Source: Strix aluco (Eukaryota > Chordata > Aves > Strigiformes > Strigidae). From it: 64,000 bases of DNA. The position numbers were made by a program, and so were the translations under genes. Of this stretch, positions 38,201 to 46,330 are shown in pieces. Position 1 is the first letter of the stretch. The number at the start of each line of letters is the position of its first letter. The stretch covers positions 6,553,698 to 6,617,697 of the forward strand of contig NC_133939.1 of NCBI RefSeq assembly GCF_031877795.1, in the 5' to 3' direction. The notes beneath the pieces were generated by a model that was not told the origin of the DNA, made no database searches, and saw nothing but the letters and a program-made list of their open reading frames with translations.

Positions 38201-41200
38201 TAAGGCCAGATAGTCACTTTTGGGAGGGTACTTTCAAGCCACATGACAGCTGCTCCCCCTGCGTGACATGGGTGGTTTTAAGCAGGCATCTCTTGTGGAC
38301 AGAAGTCACAGGAATGGTATGGAGTCGTCCAGGAAGGATACATACAAAATCGGGACAAAAGTGGTTTATCAAGTGAAATCTGCTTGTGAGGGGGCGCTTA
38401 GAGAGGGAGGGGGGGAAGCCAGCAATTAGGTGCTTTTTTATATAGCTTTAATGTTGTTCTTACACTGTTCTCGTAACAGGTGGCCTCTCAGTATGTGCTT
38501 CCCTGAGATTATTGAAAGAGAATTTACTGTTAACAGAAAAGCAGGTACAGGCGCCAGTGGGCATGTGATGTGGAAAGGACTGGCGCTGCATTCCCGGCTG
38601 TGTGTGACACTCGTGGTCCCCCCACAGCGCCCATGAGATGGCAGCACAGCCCGAGCAGCGAGCAGCTCCAGCTCTGGGGACACCGGCCTACAGCCTGGAC
38701 CGTCAACGCTACCAAAGCACTTTAGCCAACAGCAGGCAATTACTGGTGCGTTTCACTTAGGAGCTTTCTTTATGCAGTAGTATTGTAGCTCTCAGAGTGC
38801 CCATGGGAATATTTTGTACACAACTCGAATGATCAATCCCAGCACAAAGAAGAAGTGAGAAACACTAAGTAGGAACACGCACAACTATAGGCATTTTTAG
38901 TACAATGACACAGAACTGCTTTAAACTTTTAATGTAGTTTCTTCTAGACAGGTTTACTTACCACTTGATACAGATACACCTACATATAAAAAATAGTGCA
39001 TACACATCCCTTGTCAGCATAGGCATAGGTTACATTTACTCACTGTTTACAGCTGGTGAAGCCTCAAGTTGTGCAATCTGGGTTTTCCTTTGCTGTGAGC
39101 AGAACAACATTGCCTAGTCTTAAACTCAGACCTTGGCCTGAAACTCGTGTGCAGTAACTGAGCAGATTTATCCAAGTCCCCAGACATACCAGCCTTCCCA
39201 GCAGTAAGCGTGAGACTCAGAAAATCTTCACGCAGATGCTTGAGTAAGTGTTGTAATTACTCAGCTAAAAGAACTTGTTACTCTGCATCCCTAATGGCCA
39301 GTACTAGTCTGCTTTCTCTGGAAAGATTATCACAGGTTTTTGCCAGCCAGGACAACAATTCAACAGTAACATGAAAGAAGAAAAGGTCTGTGTTTTGATG
39401 GCGAAAAAGCAGTTCCATCCCCACCAGTGCTGAGAGATTGGTCCTACTAATCTTACTTGCAAAAACATCCACCATTTGTAATAGTTATCCAGCTGAGATG
39501 GTCCCCTTCAATCTGTAACAAAGCATTTCAAAACTTTGATAGCACTATCTGCCCCTCTTCTCCAAGGACTTTTGCTACAGACACCAGATCACCTCGTATC
39601 ACCTCCCCTCATGCTTCACCTGGTTTTGGGTCACTTGTGAGCTGAAGTGACCCAGATAAAGCACTAAAGGGCTGAGAATCTCTGCCTTTAGGCACCTAAT
39701 TCCCTTTGCAATTACTGAGGAGCCTGCCCTGAAGTGGTGAAAGCAATCAGGCATCCACACCAACAGTCACAGCCCAAAGAAAGGAAAAAAGCCTTTCTCC
39801 TCACGGCAGGAAAGGAGTGCACAGCAGTTACCCAGACTCTTGTTTTACTCCGCACTTGCACAGAGAATTCAGATGTTTCAGAATGCTCTGCTGGAGATTA
39901 ATCCAACCTCTGCAGTATAGAGCTGGGACTGTCTGGGCTGTCCTATATAGCTATTTCTATATGGTCTTTGTAGCTGGCACTGAGGGAGAGCCTGGGCCCA
40001 AAAGCATCAGGTGGTTCGTATCTCCCCTCATCAGTTGTCCCACATAACCTCCAAGACAGTTTTTGTGGTTTTCCTCCCTTTTTAAATGCCTAGAATACAG
40101 TGGTCTGTGGTAGCCCAGCAGCCTGATGTTTTTAAAACTCCAGGGCTGAGAGAAGGTGCATATGCACTTTGGGACATGGCACTGCACTGGACCCCGCACC
40201 AGGAAGCTAAATTTGGTGCCATGCTCATCTATAGCGTTTGAAGTAGACACTAGAGTGAAGACCTCTGCCAGCTGCATCTGGGATTCCTCTAGGAGATTAT
40301 TTGTTGCTCACTCTTGCAGGGGATGCTGTGTGCTTGGGCACAAACCAGCTAATATGGGTAAGCAGGAGCTGTGCCAGCTTTAGCTGCGATAGAGTTAATT
40401 TTCTTCACAGTAGCTGGTATGGGGCTGTGTTTTGGATTTGTGCTGGAAACAGTGTTGATAACACAGGGATGTTTTAGCCGTTTCTGAGCAGTGCTCACGC
40501 AGAGCCAAGGCTTTTCTGCTCCTCACCCCCACCACCAGCAAGGAGGCTGGGGGTGCACAAGTTGCTGGGAGGGGACACAGCCGGGACAGCTGACCCCAAG
40601 TGACCCCAGGGATATCCCAGACCGTATGGCGTCGCGCTCAGCATAGAAAGCTGGGGAAGAAGGAAGGGGGGCACATTTGGAGTGATGGCGTTTGTCTTCC
40701 CAAGTCACTGTTACGTGTGATGGAGCCCGGCTGTCCTGGAGATGGCTGAGCCCCGGCCTGCCTATGGGAAGCACGGAATTAATTCCTTGTTTTGCTTTGC
40801 TCGTGTGAACGGCTTTTGCTTTACCTATTAAACTGTCTTTATCTCAACCCCCGAGTTTTCTCACTTCTACCCTACTGATTCTTTCCCCCATCCCACTGGG
40901 GGGGAATGAGAGGGCGGCTGCGGGGTGCTTAGTTGCCGGCTGGGTTTAAACCACAACAGACTGCAAACCACCATGCAGGGCAGCTCCCCAGCTGGTGCAG
41001 CTCAGCTTAGCTCCAGAGTCTGGAACTGAACTACCCTTGTTCTGATCTACTTATGTAAAGAGAGACTTCTCCACACTGGCGGCAGCTCAGCTGGGAGGGC
41101 CCGATGTACCACAGCCAGGTGTAGAGGAATAGTAACAAGACATGTTGAACCAACTACCTCTAGCAGTGAAAGTGCTGAGGAGTCACTACAGAACACTAAA

Positions 41201-41444
41201 CCTGGAGAAAAAGAAGAAACACTTGGTGGTAATGGAGAGACATAAAGAAACGTCAAGCTCTTACCCGTACAAAGCTAGCTGGAAACCAGCCTTCGCTGTC
41301 GAGAATCCTCCCCCACCACCACTCCTTGTTGGTGGCATCCATTACTTCAATGACATCGCCAGCCTTGAATCCCAGCTCTTGGTCATCCATCGTGACATGG
41401 TCCCAGAGTGCTTCTGCATACACCACGCTGCCATCACTGATGAG
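29124..41444 (-). CDS. ARHGEF4: ARHGEF4 (Asef) Rho guanine-nucleotide exchange factor, SH3 exon to stop, 509 aa
   Basis: The spliced CDS is complement(join(29124..29281, 30527..30604, 31296..31539, 32568..32699, 33603..33732, 35763..35995, 36620..36799, 37834..38028, 41265..41444)): 1530 nt, 509 residues plus TAA, all GT-AG with matching phases. Domain order, counted from the first residue here, is SH3 (about 1-60, with ALWDH, WWWGR and GWFPASFV), DH (about 100-305, with [10 protein letters not shown] and the [21 protein letters not shown] helix), PH (about 320-420, with the invariant Trp 414) and a basic tail ending RLTPFRK. Family knowledge: Asef activates Rac1 and Cdc42 and is released from autoinhibition when APC binds its N-terminal ABR-SH3 part, promoting migration and adhesion changes. 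The ABR-coding exons are not in the visible set, so the model is 5'-partial. SPATA13 (Asef2) is the close paralogue; the C-terminus and the neighbour FAM168B favour ARHGEF4. Confidence 0.95.
29282..30526 (-). other. ARHGEF4: ARHGEF4 intron
   Basis: GT-AG intron of 1245 nt. A 168-codon minus-strand frame (29260-29766) overlaps the exon edge in a different frame and is not coding in my view. No repeat was recognised. Confidence 0.85.
30527..30604 (-). CDS. ARHGEF4: ARHGEF4 exon (post-PH linker)
   Basis: The 78-nt exon from acceptor cttcaag to donor GTGAGT encodes [18 protein letters not shown] and a short basic stretch ending GKPK. It is too short to show as a long open frame but is fixed by phase on both sides and by similarity to the Asef sequence after the PH domain. 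Confidence 0.93.
30605..31295 (-). other. ARHGEF4: ARHGEF4 intron
   Basis: Intron of 691 nt with donor GTATGG. Open frames on the plus strand here (around 31007-31545) are antisense shadows of intron and PH-exon sequence. Confidence 0.85.
31296..31539 (-). CDS. ARHGEF4: ARHGEF4 exon (main PH domain part)
   Basis: The 244-nt exon encodes [20 protein letters not shown] through QVQLDQET, with one base of the next Gly codon. It holds the central PH strands and the C-terminal helix with the conserved Trp (KQRWLKAF). Acceptor is cttacag. Confidence 0.95.
31540..32567 (-). other. ARHGEF4: ARHGEF4 intron
   Basis: Intron of 1028 nt, phase 0, donor GTAACC. I see no other feature in it. Confidence 0.85.
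32568..32699 (-). CDS. ARHGEF4: ARHGEF4 exon (start of PH domain)
   Basis: The 132-nt exon (44 codons) encodes [17 protein letters not shown] through [12 protein letters not shown], the first PH strands. The [13 protein letters not shown] core is typical of Asef and collybistin PH domains. Confidence 0.95.
32700..33602 (-). other. ARHGEF4: ARHGEF4 intron
   Basis: Intron of 903 nt with donor GTGAGA. An A-rich, (CAAAA)-like patch lies at about 33429-33465. No coding content. Confidence 0.85.
33603..33732 (-). CDS. ARHGEF4: ARHGEF4 exon (DH C-terminal helix and DH-PH linker)
   Basis: The 130-nt exon encodes [20 protein letters not shown] to [10 protein letters not shown]. It covers the end of the DH domain and the linker helix with NERKRRLEN. 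Acceptor is accctag. Confidence 0.95.
35155..35162 (+). promoter_or_regulatory. TATA box of the solo LTR
   Basis: TATATAAA lies about 220 bases into the LTR, upstream of pyrimidine-rich sequence that would be the start of R. Whether it still drives transcription cannot be judged here. Confidence 0.6.
35464..35469 (+). terminator. Poly(A) signal of the solo LTR
   Basis: AATAAA lies about 300 bases after the TATA box and 135 before the LTR end, as expected for the R region. It reads on the plus strand and so should not cut ARHGEF4 transcripts. Confidence 0.6.
35763..35995 (-). CDS. ARHGEF4: ARHGEF4 exon (DH domain core)
   Basis: The 233-nt exon encodes [20 protein letters not shown] to LLKYTNPQH, with two bases of the following Arg codon. 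It contains the most conserved DH segment ([20 protein letters not shown]), which contacts the GTPase. Acceptor is tttcag and donor GTAGGA. Confidence 0.96.
35996..36619 (-). other. ARHGEF4: ARHGEF4 intron
   Basis: Phase-0 intron of 624 nt. It has a strongly G-rich plus-strand patch at 36454-36500. No coding content. Confidence 0.88.
36620..36799 (-). CDS. ARHGEF4: ARHGEF4 exon (DH domain)
   Basis: The 180-nt, 60-codon exon encodes [20 protein letters not shown] to VGSCFLEY. The [12 protein letters not shown] motif is the conserved second DH region. Acceptor is ctcctag and donor GTAAGT. Confidence 0.96.
36800..37833 (-). other. ARHGEF4: ARHGEF4 intron
   Basis: Phase-0 intron of 1034 nt with donor GTAATG. 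No repeat or coding content recognised. Confidence 0.88.
37834..38028 (-). CDS. ARHGEF4: ARHGEF4 exon (SH3-DH linker and DH start)
   Basis: The 195-nt, 65-codon exon encodes [18 protein letters not shown] through the DH start ([15 protein letters not shown]). The first half is an acidic, Ser-rich linker; [13 protein letters not shown] begins the DH helix. Acceptor is ctggcacag. Confidence 0.95.
38029..41264 (-). other. ARHGEF4: ARHGEF4 intron carrying an LTR
   Basis: Phase-0 intron of 3236 nt between the SH3 exon and the linker/DH exon, donor GTAAGA. It contains a plus-strand LTR at about 40381-40958. The remaining sequence shows no further feature. Confidence 0.88.
40381..40958 (+). mobile_element. 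Solo LTR, avian ERVL-type
   Basis: The segment starts near tagctgcgatagagttaat and ends tttaaaccacaaca. Together with ggctgtgttttggat, ccatcccactggggg and cttagttgccggctgg, these are the familiar blocks of an ERVL-class LTR common in neoavian genomes. I recognise it from memory, not from a search. ATTAAA at 40827-40832, followed by the aactgtctttatctc block, fits the R region and sets plus orientation. No clear target-site duplication remains and the 5' edge is uncertain, which suggests it is older than the 35-kb LTR. Confidence 0.8.
41265..41444 (-). CDS. ARHGEF4: ARHGEF4 SH3 exon (most 5' exon seen)
   Basis: The 180-nt, 60-codon phase-0 exon encodes [20 protein letters not shown] to WFPASFVR. 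It carries a whole SH3 core: ALWDH (the ALYDY position), the acidic RT loop ([13 protein letters not shown]), WWWGR and the Pro in GWFPASFV. Acceptor is tgtccacag. No in-frame ATG precedes it within the exon, so an upstream coding exon ending on a full codon is required. Confidence 0.95.
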
Positions 41445-43329
41445 CTGTGGACAGAGCAAGTCAAACTGTCAGCTCCCTCCAAGGACGCAGCGCAGTCTGA
41501 CGACGTGGCTGCAGCTTTGGCACCGCTGCTGCTGAGCCAAACAAGTATTGATAACTGTTTACTCCCCATGAGCAATGTGAAAAGGAGTTGGTGCTAGTCT
41601 GGCAGTTGCTTCGACTGACCTTGCTCTCAATAGCGTTTACACAGAATCACTTGGACACAGTAGGTTTACTACTGCAAACAACATAAATTTGATGCTCTGG
41701 AATTTCTTACTGATGATTTTGCCTCAGCCAGCAAACAAGGCTCAGTGGTGCATTGTTGGTGGAGGATGCTCTTGTGCTGCCAGTGCAGCCCTGCTTTGGA
41801 AAGTCTTGAAATAAAACCTGGAGCACCAATGTTTAGAGACATACTTCAGAACAGAAAGCACGCTGAGGCCTCAGAGCTAGTCTAGGATGGAGAGAGCCTT
41901 AAGTTTTTAGTGTGGTTAAACTTCACACTTAAGCTGCTTAAAATAAGTCTCCTGGAGAGTTTAAGTAATTATACTGAGGGACAGTGGTTGTTTACATGTC
42001 CCATAGAGGGCCTACTCTAGGAAAAAAAGGACCTCCAACAATTAAAAAAACCCAAAACAAACAAAAAAACCCCCCACCAACCCACATGGCTAGAGGCTGT
42101 GAGGGGCCTCTTGACCACAGTGATGATTGTGACTATAGGTGCCTGATGCCATTCTCAACCATTCACACCTTAGCTATGGTGCAGCTAAGTCACACTTGGG
42201 ACCTGTTGCAGTGGTGTATTTGTAAGCTAGTCCTGCTGGCCACAGCAACAGGAGTGCCTGCCTCGTGCCCACAGGCTTGTCATGTCAGAGTTTCCTTTGA
42301 ATTTCAACTACTGAGTACACACAGAGACTTCTTAGAGCCTGAGTGTGACTGAGACTGACTAAACGCCAAGGATTTCCCCAAGAAGGCAGAGTGTATACTG
42401 GAGTCCTGCTAAAGAGGACATACTCAGCCATTCTGGAGTGGCAGTTAAGCTCTATCTTTCTTCAGGAAAATGGTACAATGATGAATTCTGGGAAGACAAC
42501 AGAAAGAGCAGTCTATAAGGCACAAGGGAGAAAGAGAAAACTGGTACAAACCCCACTGTCTGTGGTACATCTCATAACATTGCAGCGGTATCACCACAAC
42601 CACATAATGCAAGTGTCACCCATGCTGGGCACCTTAGATTGCTTGGTCACATGGTTATCCACTGCTCTGGGTTACTATTTTTGCCTCTCTCCAAAGAAGA
42701 AAGATGCATGTTGTAAAAGAATGTCAGGATAATTGTGCATAGAGTAAATCAGGAGAGAGTTAACGAGGCACTTTGAAAGAAAATTCAAATACAGTCTGCC
42801 TTTGGATAGCAAATGCCCCTTCACTGAACCAGAAACAGCTCATTGCAGTGCTTTCATTCTGACAAAAATAACAGGGTGATGGGGAAGGAGAGGATGAGAG
42901 GTTCCCACTTATCTACGCAGTCAGTGTGTTGGCACTCCCCACACTGCCTTTTCTCAGGGCTGGGTGCTTCCTTACTGCAGGCTTCTGCTCTTCACAGAGG
43001 CAAGCAGTCACTGTGGTGAGGCCCAGCAAGCCGGGAATGTAAGGGACATGCTGCTGTCATACAGCCGGCCAGTGGCATGACGGGAAAATGATCCAAGGGT
43101 CTTAAACAGCGTCTCACTAGTCTAAGCTCCTATAGCAAGGACAGGCTTTGATCCGAAGGCAAGTCTCAGAAAACCAAACATCAAGAGCGAGTGGTGAATG
43201 CACCATTCAGCAGAGGCAGCTACGCCCAGCCTAAAGGCAGGTATTTGTCCAGATGAGCTGTGGAGGGAAAGGATATTTGAGCTTGAAGTTTAAGGCATAC
43301 AGCTGTTAGAGCTATGTGTGATACAGTGG
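41445..43329. other. Sequence upstream of the ARHGEF4 SH3 exon
   Basis: Presumed ARHGEF4 intron. I searched the minus strand here for the Asef EEDLYDDLHSS-type region and an exon ending LAINE followed by a donor and found neither. No other feature seen. Confidence 0.5.
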
Positions 43330-43479
43330 AGTGATGCTATGTGTATCTCAGTGGAGTTAGGGGATGGAGAGCCACACGACAGCAAAGGTGCAAGGGTTAT
43401 TGATGCATTAGAAACCATGGAAGCGTCTGAGAATGGTCATGTAGGAATTAGGGCCTCTCCCCCCAAAAAAGGTAGCGGG

Positions 43480-44080
43480 ATCAACAGCCCAGCTGAAGTG
43501 CATCTACACCAATGCACGCAGCAAGGGCAACAAGCAGGAGGAGCTGGAAGCCACTGTGCAGCGGGAAAACTATGATATAGTTGCCATCACGGGAACATAG
43601 TGAGATGGCTCGCACGACTGGAGTGCTGCAATGGATGGCTATAAACTCTTCAGAAAGGATACGCAAGGAAGGAGAGGCAGTGGGGTAGTCCTGTATGTTA
43701 GGGAGTGTTTTGACTGTCTAGAGCTTGACGATGGTGACAGTAAGGTTGAGTGTTTATGGGTGAGAATCAGGGGGAAGGCCAACAAGGCAGATATGGTGGG
43801 ACTCTGTTATAGACCACCCAACCAGGATGAAGAGGCAGATGAAATATTCTGTAAGCAGCTGGGAGAAGTCTCACAATAGCTAGCCCTTGTTCTTGTGGGG
43901 GACTTCAAATTATCAGGTGTCCGCTCAAAATACAATACAGTGCAGAGGAAGCAGTCCAGGAGGTTCCTGGAGTCTGCGGAAGAGAACTTCCTGACACAGC
44001 TGGTGAGGGAGCCAACTAGGGAAGGCAGCCTGCTGGAGCTGTTGTTTGCGAAGAAGAAGGACTTGTGGGTGATGTGATGG
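43480..44080 (+). pseudogene. CR1 ORF2 endonuclease-domain remnant
   Basis: The apurinic-type endonuclease half of ORF2 is readable in pieces. Two adjacent stops interrupt it at 43598-43603, where most CR1 copies encode Trp-Trp after GT or ET, and another stop follows SQ near 43878. The GDFKLSG segment corresponds to the conserved GDFN motif, with Asn replaced by Lys. The domain cannot be functional. Confidence 0.85.
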
Positions 44081-44389
44081 TTGGAGGCCATCTTGGGCAT
44101 AGAGATCATGCAATGATAAGAGTTTCCAATTCTTGGAGAAGTAAGGAGGGGTGTGAGCAGAACTGCCACCTTGGACTTCCGGAGGGCAGACTTTAGCCTG
44201 TTTAGGAACCTGGTTGACAGAGTCCCTTGGGAGGCAGTCCTGAAGGGAAAAGGAGTCCAGGAAAGCTGGACATTCTTCAAGAAGGAAATATTAAAGGTGC
44301 AGGAACAGGCCATCCCCATGTGCCAAAAGGTGAACCGGCAGGGAAGATGACCAGCCTGGCTGAACAGAGAGCTTTGGCTGGAACTCAGG

Positions 44390-44408
44390 AAAAAAAAAAA
44401 AAAAAAAA
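44390..44408 (+). repeat. Internal A19 tract in the CR1 copy
   Basis: An uninterrupted run of 19 A residues lies inside the LINE body, between the endonuclease and reverse-transcriptase remnants. It is not a 3' tail, since CR1 continues on both sides. It probably grew from a short A-rich Lys-coding stretch. Confidence 0.85.
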
Positions 44409-44639
44409 GAGAGTTTATGACCTTTGGAAGAAGGGGCAGGCAACTCAGGAGGACTACAAAGATGTTGTGAGTTTATGCAGGAAGAAAATCAGAAGGGCCA
44501 AAGCCCAGCTAAAATTTAATCTGGCTACTGCTGTAAAAGACAATAAAGAATGTTTCTATAAATACACTAGCAACAAAAGGAGGGCTAAGGAGAATCTCCA
44601 TCCTTTGTTGGACATGGGGGAAACTGTTGACGAAGGATG

Positions 44640-45810
44640 AGGACAAGGCTGAGATGCTTAATGCCTTCCTTGCCTCAGTCTTTAATAGTAAGACCAGTAC
44701 TCTCCGGGTACCCAGCCTCTTGAGCTGGAAGACAGGGACAGGGAGTAGAATGAAGCCCCATAATCTGAGGGGAAATGGTTAGTGACCTGCTACAGCACTT
44801 AAGACACACACAAGTCTATGGGGCTGGATGGATTCCACCCGAGGGTACCGAGAGAGCTGGTGGAAGTGCTCACCAAGGCACTTTCCATCATTTATCAGCA
44901 GTCCTGGCTAACCGAGGAGGTCCCAGTTGACTGGAGGTTAGCCGATGTGACACCCATCTACGAGAAGGGCAGGAAGGAGGATCTGGGGAACTACAGGCCT
45001 GTCAGTCTGACCTTGGTGCCAGGGAAGGTTATGGTGCAGATCATCTTGAGTGCCATCACATGGCACATACAGGACAACCATGTGACCAGGCCAGTCAGCA
45101 TGAGTTTATGAAAGGCAGGTCCTGCTTGACTAACCTGATCTCCTTCTGTGAGAAGGTGGCCTGCTTAGTGGATGAGCGAAAGGCTGTGGGTGTTGTCTAC
45201 TTGGGCTTTAGTAAAGCCATTGACACCATTTCCCACAGCATTCTCCTGGAGAAACTGGCAGCTCATGGCTTGGATGGGTAAAAAATCTGGCTGGATGGCT
45301 GGGCCCAAAGAGTTGTGGAGAATGGAGTTAAATCCAGCTGATGGTTGGTCACAAGTGGTGTTCCCCAGGGCTCAGTACTGGGGCCAGTTCTGTTCAGTAT
45401 CTTTATCAACAATCTGGACGAGGGGATCGAGTGCACCCTCAGTAAATTTGCAGATGACACCAAGTTGGGTGGGAGTGTTGATCTGCTGGAGGGTAGGGAG
45501 GCTCTACAGAGAGACCTGGACAGGCTGGAGCGATGGGCCGAGGCCACCTGTATGAGGTTCAACAAGGCTCAGTGCTGGGTCCTGCACTTGGGTCACAACA
45601 ACCCCCTGCAACGCTACAGGCTTGGGGACAAGTTGCTGGAAAGGTGCCTGGTGGAAAAGGACCTGGGGGTGTTGGTCGACAGCCGGCTGAATAAGAGCCG
45701 GCAGTGTGCCCAGGTGGCCAAAAAGGCCAACAGCATCCTGGCTTGTATCAGAAATAGTGTGGCCAGCAGGACTAGGGAAGTGATTGTCCCCCTGTCCCCC
45801 TGGTGAGGCT
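44640..45810 (+). pseudogene. CR1 ORF2 reverse-transcriptase-domain remnant
   Basis: The reverse-transcriptase fingers and palm can be followed in several frames: GLDGFHPRVPREL, DWRLADVTPIYEKG, NYRPVSLT, the [10 protein letters not shown] block and FADDTKLGG. The catalytic aspartates of FADD remain but the reading frame shifts several times and stops appear, so no enzyme can be made. Confidence 0.85.
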
Positions 45811-46330
45811 GCACCTCAAATACTGTGTTCAGTTTTGGGCCCCTCACTACAGGAAAGACACTGAGGTGCTGGAGTGTGTCCAGAGAAGGGCAACGAAGCT
45901 GGTGAAGGGTCTAGAGCACAAGTCTTATGAGGAGCGGCTGAGGGAACTGGGGGTGTTTAGTCTGGAGAAGAGGAGGCTCAGGGGAGACCTTATTGCTCTC
46001 TACAACTACCTGAAAGGAGGTTGTAGCGAGGGGGGTGTTGGTCCCTTCTCCCAGGTAACAAGCAATAGAATGAGAGGAAATAACCTCAAGCTGCACCAGG
46101 GGAGGTTTAGATGGATATTAGGAAAAATTTCTTCACCAAAAGGGTTGTCAAGCATTGGAACAGGCTGCCCAGGGAAGTGGTGGAGTCACCATCTGTGGAG
46201 GTATTTAAAAGACGTGTAGGTGTGGTGCTTAGGGACATGGTTTAGTGGTGGACTTGGCAGTGTTAGGTCAATGGTTGGACTTGATGATCTTAAAGGTCCT
46301 TTCCAACCTAAATGATCCTATGATTCTATG

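Larger units (their letters stand above)
43330..46330 (+). mobile_element. CR1 LINE retrotransposon, 5'-truncated and decayed
   Basis: About 3 kb of plus-strand CR1. Remnants of the ORF2 endonuclease come first (IYTNARSKGNKQEELEA, YKLFRKDTQGRRGSGVVLYV, GLCYRPPNQD), then reverse transcriptase ([28 protein letters not shown], and the catalytic FADD at 45447-45458), then the C-terminal part. The 3' end has the CR1 signature, closing with tcctatgattctatg. ORF2 is broken by stops and frame changes, so the copy is dead. It starts inside ORF2 and has no ORF1. The 5' boundary is approximate. It lies antisense to ARHGEF4, probably in its intron. Confidence 0.93.

Noticed and set aside
41342..41575. 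Ala/Ser-rich minus-strand frame extending upstream from the SH3 exon
   Set aside because: It is out of frame with the SH3 reading frame. The acceptor tgtccacag at 41445 explains the boundary better.
43807..44319. 170-codon minus-strand frame inside the CR1 element
   Set aside because: It is the antisense of the ORF2 endonuclease remnant; CR1 coding capacity is on the plus strand.
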